From Terribium retamae (GTDB lineage: Bacteria; Pseudomonadota; Alphaproteobacteria; Rhizobiales; Rhizobiaceae), in assembly GCF_022347545.1 (NCBI RefSeq), contig NZ_JAKREW010000020.1:33808-97807 (forward strand): 64,000 nt of DNA, in the 5' to 3' direction. How positions within the stretch are numbered: position 1 is the stretch's first letter; each line of letters begins with the position of its first letter. Position numbers and translations under genes: made by a program. Below are positions 21,643-30,081 of the stretch, one piece after another. The notes below the pieces were generated by a model that was not told the origin of the DNA, did not search any database, and saw only the letters and a list, made by a program, of their open reading frames with translations.

Positions 21643-23311
21643 CGTCTAATGCCTCCCGCAGTCCATACGAATAGTTGTCGTTGTCGCATGACGGCACGTT
21701 GTCGTTGGCGGAGCCCGGTCTATGATCGGTAATCGTCCAATACTTGCCGTCTGGCTTAACTGCTATTTCCGCCGTAGTGCTCAACTCTCTCTGTCGATCC
21801 AGCCACTCCATCACGGACTTGGGCATTGGTCGCTTGCCAGAATGAGCTATCCACCACCGATCAGCCTTAGTCTTTGGAAAGCCCTTGTGTTCCGGGCACA
21901 GCCATTCACGTATCGACGTTAACCCGCACATGTAGCTGACTTTCACAGAAGGAGGCTTGTCTCCTTTGCCTTCGTGGAAGTCGAAGCGTCGGCTTGTAAC
22001 GGTGCGCCAGGCGGCTTCGCCTTTGCTAAGCATCGGCACGTCTTCAGCGCGCGCGCTAATCTTTGGTGTGTCGTCAATTGGGAACTCATACCCGCAATCC
22101 GGACACTTATGTGCAGACGCATGCACCAGACTACCGCACCCGCCAGACTCTTGGGGACATTGCTTTACGGGCGCGTCCCCTGAACCTGAACGTGCGCTTG
22201 GCGGCAAGACCGCATCAATTGGGCCATGCTTCCGGACCACTCCAGCAAAATCAAGAAATAGACAGTTTTCCTTGCCAGGATAGAGTCGCAGCCCACGGCC
22301 AGCCATTTGGATATAGAGTCCGGCCGAAGCGGTTGGGCGGCAAAATGCCACCAGGTCAATGATTGGCAGATTTGTTCCTGTGGTTAGAACCGAATTGTTT
22401 GTTAACGCACGAATGCGACCAGCCTTGAAATCCTCCAGTATGCGGTCGCGCTCATTCTTTGGCGTCGTGCCGTCGATCGCCTCGCAGCTATACCCACGGC
22501 TGCGGATTTCATCGCGCATATGGTAGGCGTGCTCAACGCCGGAACAGAAGCACAGCCACGCCTTCCGCTCGGCACCAGGTGCTGTGCCGTACGTCACAAT
22601 TTCATCCACTACGGCGCGCGTCAGTTCTTCTTTATCAACTGCGGCCTGCAATGCGTTCTGCTTGTAGTCACCGCCGAGTTTGCCAACACCCGTGACGTCA
22701 TATGTCGTCGCCATACCCTTGGAAATTGGGCGCACCAGGTAGCCACCATCAATCATGGCGGTGACGGGCTGCTCAAAGCAGATATCGTCAAACAGCGCGC
22801 CATCGCCCTCGTTTAGCAATCCCTCGCCAAGCCTGTACGGCGTCGCTGTTAAGCCAATCAATTTCAGGTCGGGATTGATCTCCCGAAGACCGGCAAGTAG
22901 TTGGCCATACTGCGTTTCAGAATTGCGCGGAATAAGGTGTGCCTCATCAACCATAACAAGGTCGATGTGGCCAATAGTCTTTGCGTGTTTGGCGATCGTT
23001 TGGACTCCGCCAAAGATAATTTGTGCGTGCGCGTCGCGACGTCCCACGCCAGCACTAAAGATACCGGCTGGTGCGAATGGCCAAACGTTCAACAGTTCGC
23101 GATAGTTAGAAATGATCAATTCGCGAACATGCGTACAAACCAGTATGCGCAGATCCGGATAGCCTTCGATGATCTCTTTACAGATATAAGCCAAGCAGGC
23201 ACTTTTGCCCGCTCCGGTCGGCAAGACGATAAGCGGCGAGCCTGGCTTTTCGCGCCAGTATTCGTAAAGCGCATCAATGGCGGATCGCTGATATGGGCGC
23301 AGTTCAAGCAT
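21626..23311 (-). CDS. Superfamily 2 DEAD/DEAH-box helicase
   Basis: The product is 561 residues. Motif I is PTGAGKS (31-37), motif II DEAH (122-125), motif III LTATPYR, and motif VI QMAGRGLRLYPG near 330. A zinc-ribbon follows (KQCPQESGGCGSLV, HKCPDCGYEF). This layout is that of phage replicative or recombination helicases (SSL2/RecG-like family). The C-terminal 40 residues carry two NDN motifs (SANDNVPSCDNDN) and an acidic end. It sits between the broken HNH gene and small early genes. Confidence 0.92.
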   Translation of the reverse strand: MLELRPYQRSAIDALYEYWREKPGSPLIVLPTGAGKSACLAYICKEIIEGYPDLRILVCTHVRELIISNYRELLNVWPFAPAGIFSAGVGRRDAHAQIIFGGVQTIAKHAKTIGHIDLVMVDEAHLIPRNSETQYGQLLAGLREINPDLKLIGLTATPYRLGEGLLNEGDGALFDDICFEQPVTAMIDGGYLVRPISKGMATTYDVTGVGKLGGDYKQNALQAAVDKEELTRAVVDEIVTYGTAPGAERKAWLCFCSGVEHAYHMRDEIRSRGYSCEAIDGTTPKNERDRILEDFKAGRIRALTNNSVLTTGTNLPIIDLVAFCRPTASAGLYIQMAGRGLRLYPGKENCLFLDFAGVVRKHGPIDAVLPPSARSGSGDAPVKQCPQESGGCGSLVHASAHKCPDCGYEFPIDDTPKISARAEDVPMLSKGEAAWRTVTSRRFDFHEGKGDKPPSVKVSYMCGLTSIREWLCPEHKGFPKTKADRWWIAHSGKRPMPKSVMEWLDRQRELSTTAEIAVKPDGKYWTITDHRPGSANDNVPSCDNDNYSYGLREALDDDIPF

Positions 23312-24137
23312 TTTTATGCCTCATATCGAATTCGCAAAGCGCCGCGCGAAGCGCAACAATGGACTCACCAGGTTCGTTGTCATTGCTTGCAACAACCAAC
23401 CTTGCTGCATTTAGGATATCTGATATGGCGGAATAACTAAGGCGCTTTCGTTGATTTTGAGATTGCGCTTTACGAGAGGCCCATCGACAATTGTTCGGTT
23501 CATAATTCCCGTTTGGGTCTATACGATCTAGCGTCCACTTCGGTGGCCTGTCGCCCATGTCGTAATAGAAATTTTCAAACGACAGCCACCTGTCACAAAC
23601 CGTAATGCCTCTGCCGCCATAATCAGAATATTGATCGCCATTTGGGTTCTCTCACCTTTGTCTCATGGCGTGCCATGATTTGTAAGCACCCGAGAAGCCC
23701 CCGGCCGCTTTTGACCTGGCTTGCCCATGTTTTGTGACCCCTGCGGCTCTCCAATTTTGCGACATGCAACCGCACGATTTGCTTCTTCCCTGCATCAGGG
23801 TATTCGCGGGAACTATCTTTGTATTGCCGCACTCACAAACACATAACCATGCAGAGCCGCCGTTCTTAGCGCTTGGTGCTCGCTCTACGACGGTCCACAG
23901 TCCGAACTGTTTGCCGACATGGTCTGGCCCCTTGTGGCGTTTTGGCTTTTCAAAACGCTGTATCACTAAAGCAGCATTGACATCGTCAGTGCACTGCATG
24001 CACTGAGATCCCTTAGTTCTTCTAATCGCGACGTGGCCGTATTTGCACGGCTTGCCTGTAAAGTAGGACGCCGCACCAGCCTTCCTCGCCATAACAACGC
24101 TAGGCAAGTGCGGTCCAAAATAATTGGCTGAAAGCAC
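23304..24137 (-). pseudogene. HNH homing endonuclease interrupted by in-frame TGA
   Basis: A GTG at 24137 opens a 161-codon frame ending TGA at 23652-23654 (KSWHAMRQR stop). The same frame continues beyond the stop without any shift: NPNGDQYSDYGGRGITVC, LSFENFYYDMGDRPPKW, LDRIDPNGNYEPNNCRWASR. In intact HNH proteins of this type the residue at the TGA is normally Cys (R-C-x-N-P), so a TGT/TGC to TGA change is the simplest cause. The first half has a zinc-finger start (GKPCKYGHVAIRR, CMQC). The last 45 residues are unrelated to HNH and include ASNDNEPGES. Confidence 0.75.
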
Positions 24138-24628
24138 TAAGCCACCTTCTGAATCTTCTTGCGTTCTTTGGAAATAAGCTGCTCAACACGCTGGTGCGAT
24201 ATCTTGCGGCGCGCAGCGATCTCGTACATACGTTCGCCGGCGGCTAGTCTAACAAGCATGCGTCCGCCGCGACTACGAGATAGCTTACGCACCATCTGCG
24301 CAGCCATAACAATGTTCTCTTGCTGCGGCTCTGTGCTGCGGAAGGGCAACAACTCGCCAACGTCCGCTTCGCTAAAGTACTTGCGCCGTGTCTTGGCTTT
24401 GCCGCGATATCCCTCAACAACGGTGCGCACCTGCCATGAAAGCCACGTACCAAAGCCACCGTCATCAGGTCGATAAAGATGCCACTTCTCAAGCGCATAG
24501 AGCATTACGTCTTGCGTAACCTCTTCCAGGTTTTCTTGTGGCGCGATTTTGCGAATGAAGTTCTTGATGTAATCAATATGCGCTTCAAGTTTTTGGTCGA
24601 ATTCGGCGGGCCGTTCGTTGGTGGTCAT
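24137..24628 (-). CDS. Phage sigma-70-like RNA polymerase sigma factor
   Basis: The product is 163 residues, the size of an ECF sigma factor. Residues about 12-75 resemble region 2: HIDYIKNFIRKIAPQENLEE, VTQDVMLYALEKWHLY and FGTWLSWQVRTVVEGYRG. Residues about 118-160 form an HTH like region 4: LVRLAAGERMYEIAARRKIS, then HQRVEQLISKERKK. A phage sigma factor would redirect host polymerase to phage promoters, perhaps the late genes. No anti-sigma gene is seen next to it. The stop overlaps the GTG of the HNH frame. Confidence 0.72.
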   Translation of the reverse strand: MTTNERPAEFDQKLEAHIDYIKNFIRKIAPQENLEEVTQDVMLYALEKWHLYRPDDGGFGTWLSWQVRTVVEGYRGKAKTRRKYFSEADVGELLPFRSTEPQQENIVMAAQMVRKLSRSRGGRMLVRLAAGERMYEIAARRKISHQRVEQLISKERKKIQKVA

Positions 24629-25020
24629 GCTTCCTCCATAGTCATGGCGTTCTCACGCAACACGAACGACGACTTACGGCGCGCAACAGGCACGAGCGCA
24701 TCAGGGTCAAGGTGCGGGTTGTAGATGGAGGCGCCGCGGTAGCGGAACCATTCGCGCATTTCATGGCTTTCCGCATCTTGGATAAGGCCGAACACCGCGC
24801 CAACGATTTCCTGCCGGCACATATGCGTGCTAAGGAATCGCTTGGATCCACGCCAAGGAGTCCGCTTACCGTCACGTGAACAACTGTCCAACGTGGCGTC
24901 GGATTCCTCAGTAACGTGAAGCTGCACATAAGGTTGGTCGTGTTGGAAGCCAACAAGAATGTGCCAACCCGGTTTGTAGGTAATGGCCTCAAGAATTTCG
25001 GCCATTTCTTCGTGTGTCAC
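24625..25020 (-). CDS. Phage protein of unknown function
   Basis: GTG 25020 overlaps the exonuclease stop (GTGA), giving 131 residues. The product has a strand-rich middle (GWHILVGFQHDQPYVQLHVT) and a conserved-looking end (EMREWFRYRGASIYNPHLDP). The gene lies between the PD-(D/E)XK exonuclease and the sigma factor and overlaps both, so it belongs to the early operon. I do not recognise the family. Confidence 0.65.
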   Translation of the reverse strand: MTHEEMAEILEAITYKPGWHILVGFQHDQPYVQLHVTEESDATLDSCSRDGKRTPWRGSKRFLSTHMCRQEIVGAVFGLIQDAESHEMREWFRYRGASIYNPHLDPDALVPVARRKSSFVLRENAMTMEEA

Positions 25021-25955
25021 GCAGCCTCCCTCTGGCTTTCGCCATCGATCCAAACCCTGCCGCTCTTAAGCGTGTAGGTGACGGTCTCGGCTTCTTCGTC
25101 TACGTCTGTCTGTTCGCCAGGCACCAAGGCGGGGATGTACAGATGTGCCGGACAGGCCGCCTTCTGTTCATCTACTGACAGCGGCTTTGCCCACCGCGCA
25201 CAGGACCACGATGCATCGCCGCCCCGCTCCGGCGAGGAGTGCAGACATGACCGGCACGTAACACGCGGCCAGGCATCGTCCTGGCAAACCGCATTGTGCT
25301 TGCAGAACCGACCGCGAAAGTCATCAGGCTTGGTGCAAATGCCAGAAGGCGGCACGGCCGAGAAAATTATGCGTTCGCAACGGGCAATTAGGCGCAGGCA
25401 ATATTCAATGTCATAGTTGATGCGCTCCGAATAGCGGCTGTCGTCGTTTTTATTGACAACAAGATACAAACAACGGCTTAGGCCAAAGTAGTGCATTCCA
25501 AGTTGGCATTGTGCGTAGTGGAGCGGCTTGGCTTCCTTGCAGCCCTTGGCGACAATCTCTTTGAAGTTCTTGTCGTTTGAACTCTTGAATTCGCAAAGAT
25601 GCTCGGTCTTGGGCGCCTCCGGCACGCCCATTGCCTTGCCGTCGCACTTGCCGCGGATATGGCCATCCGCAAGCCTTATGCGGTCCTGCTGCCCATAGAC
25701 TTCGACGCCGATGCGCTCCAGGTCGGAAACAAGAACTTCCTCCCACCTGTCGCCGGTTCGGAAGATGGACAGCTTGCGGCCGTCTATATGTTCGCGCGCG
25801 CTAATCCAGCGGAACGTGTACCAAAGCGCGCGATCGCATTCCGTTCCGGATTCACCGACGCTTATGCCAAGCGAGTCGTAATGTTCATTGGCGGCCTCAT
25901 AAGCAGCGTAGATGGCGGCGACTGTCGATGGTGTTGGGCGCGGTATTGGGGCCAT
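25017..25955 (-). CDS. PD-(D/E)XK exonuclease (RecB/Cas4-like)
   Basis: The product is 312 residues. The nuclease core shows RGKCDG with Asp105 and HLCEFKSS with Glu122-x-Lys124, preceded by GTECDRALWYTFRW, the usual N-terminal helix. Four cysteines in CKHNAVCQ and TCRSCLHSS suggest a metal or Fe-S site near residues 235-265. Phage nucleases of this type act in recombination with a DUF669-like partner and a P-loop ATPase, both of which are in this operon. It ends in Glu-Ala-Ala. Confidence 0.82.
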   Translation of the reverse strand: MAPIPRPTPSTVAAIYAAYEAANEHYDSLGISVGESGTECDRALWYTFRWISAREHIDGRKLSIFRTGDRWEEVLVSDLERIGVEVYGQQDRIRLADGHIRGKCDGKAMGVPEAPKTEHLCEFKSSNDKNFKEIVAKGCKEAKPLHYAQCQLGMHYFGLSRCLYLVVNKNDDSRYSERINYDIEYCLRLIARCERIIFSAVPPSGICTKPDDFRGRFCKHNAVCQDDAWPRVTCRSCLHSSPERGGDASWSCARWAKPLSVDEQKAACPAHLYIPALVPGEQTDVDEEAETVTYTLKSGRVWIDGESQREAA

Positions 25956-26116
25956 TATCTACCGTTCAATGACCAGAGAATTGCGCGTAAATCATCGATC
26001 GTCTTGGCGTCCCTAATTTCAATATCCAGGTCTTCTCTGGCTACGATGCGCTTGGCTTCCTCCAAGCTGTGTCCGGTGTCGCGTAGCTCGCGGATGCGTT
26101 CAAGTTTGGATTTCAT
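25955..26116 (-). CDS. Small helical phage protein of 53 residues
   Basis: ATG 26116 overlaps the upstream stop (ATGA), and the TAA stop overlaps the exonuclease ATG (TAATG). The product (MKSKLERIRELRDTGHSLEE, then AKRIVAREDLDIEIRDAKTI) is a charged two-helix protein. The overlaps on both sides support translation. No family recognised. Confidence 0.65.
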   Translation of the reverse strand: MKSKLERIRELRDTGHSLEEAKRIVAREDLDIEIRDAKTIDDLRAILWSLNGR

Positions 26117-26385
26117 GGAAACATCTCCAACGTACGCGGACAGCGGGCAGGATTGTCAGGATCTTCTACAAAGCAACTGCAGTCGCGTTTGCCGTCCTTG
26201 ATGGTCCACTGAAGTGTCGGGCCAACAAACGCGTAATGGATAAGAACGCATTGGCCCGGCATGTCATTGCCAAACTCATCTTCCCAATCACCCTCGCCAT
26301 TCCGGTCCAGGCAGTGAGCGCAAATCTCCGACTCAAACGATGCAAGATCGTGGCGACCCTTCGGCCGCCACAGCATGTCGCTCAT
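26113..26385 (-). CDS. Small cysteine-rich phage protein
   Basis: ATG 26385 overlaps the clamp stop (TGATG), giving 90 residues. Cysteines occur as CAHC, CVL, CSC and CPR, which suggests zinc binding. It has two tryptophans and a strand-rich centre (VLIHYAFVGPTLQWTIK). It lies directly downstream of the sliding clamp gene. Function unknown. Confidence 0.62.
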   Translation of the reverse strand: MSDMLWRPKGRHDLASFESEICAHCLDRNGEGDWEDEFGNDMPGQCVLIHYAFVGPTLQWTIKDGKRDCSCFVEDPDNPARCPRTLEMFP

Positions 26386-27458
26386 CAATGCACCCGCATC
26401 GGCATTAGAACGGCTAGCAAGTTCGGAGCATTGTCCGACGTGAAAAGCACCGGTCCGGCACCATCAGACAAAGCCATCTTTACGTCGCCGGGCGGGAAGA
26501 TGCCAACAAGCTCGCCAAGGTATGCGCTGTTGAAGCCAACCGTGATTGGTTCTTCATTCGCATAAGAAACAATTACATCTTCCGACGCATTGCCACTGTC
26601 AGGATTGTTGACGGAAAGCGTCGCCTGATCATTGACCACTTCGACCTTCACTGCGCGACCGCGCTCCGACGAAATCACCGACACGCGGCCAGCAGCACGA
26701 GCCATGTCATCCCCGCTAAACGTTACAATCTTGTCGTTGCGGCTAGGAATGACCCGCTGATAATCGGGGTACGTTCCGTCAATAAGCTTCGACGTGATGG
26801 TGGTGCCATCTGCAACAAACTGGATCTTGGAGGCCGACAGGCGAACTGTGATGTTGCCCTTCGGCACAAGGCCAACCGTCTTGCGCGGCACAATGATACC
26901 GTCGAAAGCCGACACACCGGAAGCAACATGCTTGGCCAAGCGGTGGCCGTCCGTGGCTACGGCGGTAAGGGCGACGGCCTGCGAGCCGGTATCCACGGCG
27001 CCCTTCAGGAAAATACCGTTCAGGTAGTAGCGGGTCTCTTCTGTCGAGATGGCGAACTGAACAGGGGCGAAAAGAGCCGCCAAATCTTCGGTGAATTCCG
27101 CCGTAAACCCATCAACCGCCATTGACGGCATGTCGTCAACAGGCAGTGTCTGCAGATTGTACTTGCTACGGCCAGCCCTCAACGTGGCGGTGCCGTCGCC
27201 CTGCTCGATGGTGATTTCGTCGCCTGCCACCTTCGTAACAATGCCGGTGAGCAACTTGGCGTCCAGGCAAGCTGCGAAGTCTCCTTCGGCAGCGATTGAA
27301 CCCGAAATCTCAATATCCAAATCAGTCGCCGTAGCGGTCAGCGTGCCACCCTCTGCAACAAGGCACACCGTGGCGAGGATGGGGATCGTGTTGCGGCTTT
27401 CCACAACCTTTGCTACTGCAGAAAGCAGGCGCGCAAAATCAGTCCGTGCAACTTTCAC
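26385..27458 (-). CDS. dnaN: Phage-encoded DNA polymerase III beta-clamp-like protein
   Basis: The product is 357 residues from GTG 27458 with AGGAG upstream. All three clamp domains are visible: VESRNTIPILATVCLVAEGG, then LTATATDLDIEISGS (domain 1), YYLNGIFLKG and AVATDGHRLAKH (domain 2, the classical TDGHRLA), and LSVNNPDSGNASEDVIVSY plus FNSAYLGELVGIF (domain 3). The C-terminus (LAVLMPMRVH) resembles the M-P-M-R-x end of DnaN. A DNA polymerase gene is not seen in the window, so it probably recruits host polymerase. It is a paralogue, not the host copy. Confidence 0.9.
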   Translation of the reverse strand: MKVARTDFARLLSAVAKVVESRNTIPILATVCLVAEGGTLTATATDLDIEISGSIAAEGDFAACLDAKLLTGIVTKVAGDEITIEQGDGTATLRAGRSKYNLQTLPVDDMPSMAVDGFTAEFTEDLAALFAPVQFAISTEETRYYLNGIFLKGAVDTGSQAVALTAVATDGHRLAKHVASGVSAFDGIIVPRKTVGLVPKGNITVRLSASKIQFVADGTTITSKLIDGTYPDYQRVIPSRNDKIVTFSGDDMARAAGRVSVISSERGRAVKVEVVNDQATLSVNNPDSGNASEDVIVSYANEEPITVGFNSAYLGELVGIFPPGDVKMALSDGAGPVLFTSDNAPNLLAVLMPMRVH

Positions 27459-27527
27459 GGCAAGCTCCTGTGTGTGATTGGTGGTGGCTGGCTATTGCTG
27501 TGGGCAGCAACGGCCAGCCGTATTGGG

Positions 27528-27920
27528 TTAGGCGGCTAGCTTGACGCACTCACCGTTGCGCACGTGGCCGAAGCTCCAGGTCTTACCTGGATAGTCCTTA
27601 AGCCAGTCCGCAACTGCCTGCTCAATTGCATTGCCAAGTGTGCGGTGTGCGTCTTTAAGGTGAGACCACGGGTCGTCGGGGCCATCCTCACCGAAGCACT
27701 CTTCGTTGTTATCGCAAAGCTCTTCCATGACGCGCTCGGCAATTCCTTCGCCATCGATGTTGGCGGCCATCACCGACTTGTCAGCCTCGCACACATAAAA
27801 GTCGTCGTCGTATTCGTCTTGACCTGCGTCGATGGCTTCTTGCTTGGTGTCGAACGGCCCGCTGAAGGATTCTGCGTCTTCGGCATAGCTATGCCACCAC
27901 TTGTAATTCTTGTCGCCCAT
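27528..27920 (-). CDS. Acidic phage protein, unknown
   Basis: ATG 27920 (MGDKNYKWWHSYAEDAESFS) has CGGAGGG 5 nt upstream, giving 130 residues; the 12 upstream residues of the longest frame are not needed. It is very acidic, with DEYDDDFYVCEADKS and ELCDNNEECFGEDGPDDP. The C-terminus (QAVADWLKDYPGKTWSFG) looks folded. It ends KLAA, a match to the ClpX-type C-terminal signal. Function unknown. Confidence 0.7.
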   Translation of the reverse strand: MGDKNYKWWHSYAEDAESFSGPFDTKQEAIDAGQDEYDDDFYVCEADKSVMAANIDGEGIAERVMEELCDNNEECFGEDGPDDPWSHLKDAHRTLGNAIEQAVADWLKDYPGKTWSFGHVRNGECVKLAA

Positions 27921-27989
27921 TGAGCCCTCCGGCTTATTGAAAGAGACGGGCGGCATTCGCGCCGCCTTAGTTTGTGGCGTGGTTAGTGT

Positions 27990-28175
27990 TTAGTCGAGAC
28001 CGGCCGCATGGCGCCAACCTTCGGAGCCGAAGGCATCGTCTTCGTCGGCTTCGTCCAAGAGGTTTTCCAGCGCATCGATGTGGCCAAAGACCTTCATAAG
28101 CTCTTCTGGCGTAGCGTGCCCAACCATGGCCTTACCGCGCACGGTATTCAGGAACTTTTCGTGCTGGAGTTGCAT
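27990..28175 (-). CDS. Small acidic phage protein of 61 residues
   Basis: ATG 28175 overlaps the DUF669 stop (TGATG) with GGGGGAG 9 nt upstream. The product is helical (MQLQHEKFLNTVRGKAMVGH, ALENLLDEADEDDAFG). The HATPEELMKVFGHIDALENL pattern resembles short coupled proteins after single-strand-binding genes. Function unknown. Confidence 0.6.
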   Translation of the reverse strand: MQLQHEKFLNTVRGKAMVGHATPEELMKVFGHIDALENLLDEADEDDAFGSEGWRHAAGLD

Positions 28176-28762
28176 CACTTCTTGCTCCCCCACGGCTTAG
28201 CGCCGCCTGCAGCCGCCTGGCGTGGTGCTGCATTCTGGTTAGCGGCTGCCGGGCGATTGTCTTTGGCTGGTTTGGAGGCTGGCTGCACTTCGTCAATCGC
28301 GGGCTCTGGCAGCGGCACCCTCTCGTCATCGGGATAGAAATATTTTTGAATGCTGTTGCGAGCCTTATACGGTCGGCTGGCCTTGCTGACGCCTGCCTCG
28401 CCCTTCTTCACGCGGGCAATAAAGGACTTAAGGTGCAATTCCTCGGAATCCTCAATGACGGTTGGCGCCTTATTACCAAACATTGCGCGCGCGAGTTTGG
28501 AGATTTCGCGCTGACCCTTTGCCTGTTTCTCGGGGTCTCGATTTTGCGTATCTACCCAAATAAAGAAACGACGGTTGGCGTACTCTTCCGGCTCGATTAC
28601 CGAAATGGTCGCATTCATAGCGGTGTTGGCGCTGTCGTTCTCGTCTTCTTTGACGTCGCTTGCAATAATTTCGAGCTTGTAAATTCCGTTTGGCAAAAGT
28701 TCGAAATCGTTCTGTTCAGTATCGTGATCGTGCGGATTGATGGTTGTGCCGAGTTTGGCCAT
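28175..28762 (-). CDS. DUF669 family phage protein (ssDNA-annealing/binding operon partner)
   Basis: The product is 195 residues. The N-terminal DFELLPNGIYKLEIIASDVK and NRRFFIWVDTQNRD, then QREISKLARAMFG, match DUF669, which usually lies next to phage recombination genes. The long low-complexity tail (PASKPAKDNRPAAANQNAA) and the final PWGSKK resemble the flexible tail of single-strand-binding proteins. Its neighbours, a P-loop ATPase upstream and an exonuclease downstream, agree with a recombination module. Confidence 0.8.
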   Translation of the reverse strand: MAKLGTTINPHDHDTEQNDFELLPNGIYKLEIIASDVKEDENDSANTAMNATISVIEPEEYANRRFFIWVDTQNRDPEKQAKGQREISKLARAMFGNKAPTVIEDSEELHLKSFIARVKKGEAGVSKASRPYKARNSIQKYFYPDDERVPLPEPAIDEVQPASKPAKDNRPAAANQNAAPRQAAAGGAKPWGSKK

Positions 28763-28805
28763 CTAATGGTGTTCCCTAGTTTCTATTCTGCTAGTCAAAG
28801 GTCGC

Positions 28806-29600
28806 TTAAGCGGCGGCCAGGTGCGGGAAGAACTTGGACAGTTCCGTGTAACCCTCACCCTTCCGATAGCGAATGCTATCCGGCATGCTGAAGCGGTTCT
28901 TTGCAACGAAGCCCGCCTTTTCGTTCAGGTGGATGTTGCGCTCGTTGCCGCCTTCTGCGTGCGTTGGCGAGTTGGTCTTTTTGGGATCCGCCTTGATGAG
29001 CGAAATTCGATAGTTGACGAATCCGACAACGTCGGCTTTTTCACGCACCAAGGATGCAGCGCGCTTGTGCAGCTTGATCTCGTACCGGCTATAGGGATCC
29101 GAGATAGGCGAATTGAACTGAACGATGCCGGGGTGCGCCAACTGGACAACCGTAATTCCGGCCTCCGTCAGGTCGGTTACCGCGTCCAGATATTCATTCC
29201 ACTCAACGTCTGCCTCGACGTAGCCTTTTCCGAATCCAGGTTCCTCGATTGAAGACACACCGATGCGAGCGCAGGTACGCGCCCAAATCAACGGCTCGAG
29301 GCCGTCAAGGCTGTCGATGATGGCCGTCTTGAAGTTGTGTGTCAGGTTCCCGTTTTCGTCGCGATCCAGCAATTCGCCAACGACGTTCCAAAGATCGTCC
29401 ATTGACGTAATGTCGCCTGGTGTAGGCAAGTCCAGTTCGGCCGGCGCGCGTTCACCGGTTGTGGGCAGATAGATTGCGTCGGGAAATTCCGCCGCCAGGG
29501 TTGTCTTGCCGACACCGTCTACGCCATAGATGACGAGCAACGGCGCACGGCTTTTCGCCTTGGCCCTAGTGGAATTCAACGAACTTAGGCTGATAGCCAA
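28806..29600 (-). CDS. P-loop ATPase, phage nucleotide-binding protein (AAA_24-like)
   Basis: The product is 264 residues from TTG 29600, which has AAGGAG 10 nt upstream and follows the stop of a small membrane gene. Walker A is GVDGVGKT (26-33); a Walker B-like strand is KTAIIDSLDGLEPLIW. The region FPDAIYLPTTGERAPAELDL is typical of the RecA-like AAA_24 group that accompanies DUF669 and Cas4-like nucleases in siphoviruses. It probably drives recombination or single-strand loading. It ends in Ala-Ala-Ala. Confidence 0.85.
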   Translation of the reverse strand: MAISLSSLNSTRAKAKSRAPLLVIYGVDGVGKTTLAAEFPDAIYLPTTGERAPAELDLPTPGDITSMDDLWNVVGELLDRDENGNLTHNFKTAIIDSLDGLEPLIWARTCARIGVSSIEEPGFGKGYVEADVEWNEYLDAVTDLTEAGITVVQLAHPGIVQFNSPISDPYSRYEIKLHKRAASLVREKADVVGFVNYRISLIKADPKKTNSPTHAEGGNERNIHLNEKAGFVAKNRFSMPDSIRYRKGEGYTELSKFFPHLAAA

Positions 29601-29603
29601 AGA

Positions 29604-29828
29604 CTACTCTCCTTTTTGGATCAAGCCCATTGCACAACCGGCCGCAAAAGCGACGACGTGCAACGGGTAGTAAAGCGCCGCAATTACGGATGCCGCGGCG
29701 ATTAATGCGACGATGATGCCGGTACGTTTGGCTGCTGGAGGTGCAACCTGGCTGTCGTCGTGTAGTTCTGGTTCATGAAGGTTGGGGTCGTGCTGGTCCT
29801 TGTACCAAGGGCTTTCGGGGTTTGTCAG
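29604..29828 (-). CDS. Small membrane protein with apparent CTG start
   Basis: The frame is open between the TAA of the upstream gene and TAG 29604-29606, 74 codons, with no ATG, GTG or TTG near its 5' end. CTG at 29828, directly after the upstream stop and preceded by GGGAGG, is the only well-placed start. The product has a hydrophilic N-terminus (NPESPWYKDQHDPNLHEPEL) and one or two membrane segments (GIIVALIAAASVIAALYYPL, VVAFAAGCAMGLI). It overlaps nothing else and fills a 225-bp gap. Function unknown. Confidence 0.55.
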   Translation of the reverse strand: MTNPESPWYKDQHDPNLHEPELHDDSQVAPPAAKRTGIIVALIAAASVIAALYYPLHVVAFAAGCAMGLIQKGE

Positions 29829-30020
29829 TTATGCCTCCCTCTTACGTCCTGCGCTGTGGTAAGAAACCGGCGCGCTTGAGTGATAAGCGCCGTCGTCGCC
29901 CTTGCTTGCCGTTGCACGCGCAGCCTGTGTCTGCGATGCCGAGCGGTACGGCTTGCGGTTGGTCATGTTGAGCTTGCCGGTGCGCGTGAATTGTGTGGCG
30001 TAGGCTTTGGGGTTAGCCAT
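29829..30020 (-). CDS. Small basic phage protein of 63 residues
   Basis: ATG 30020 has AGGAGAA 4-5 nt upstream. The product is basic and Ser/Ala-rich (YATQFTRTGKLNMTNRKPYR, SASQTQAARATASKG), probably unstructured and nucleic-acid binding. It directly abuts the CTG-start membrane gene. Function unknown. Confidence 0.6.
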   Translation of the reverse strand: MANPKAYATQFTRTGKLNMTNRKPYRSASQTQAARATASKGDDGAYHSSAPVSYHSAGRKREA

Positions 30021-30081
30021 AAGTTCTCCTGTCCGCCTGCCGAAGTGGCAGGCGGTTGCTGTTAAGGGTGTGGTGGGTTGG

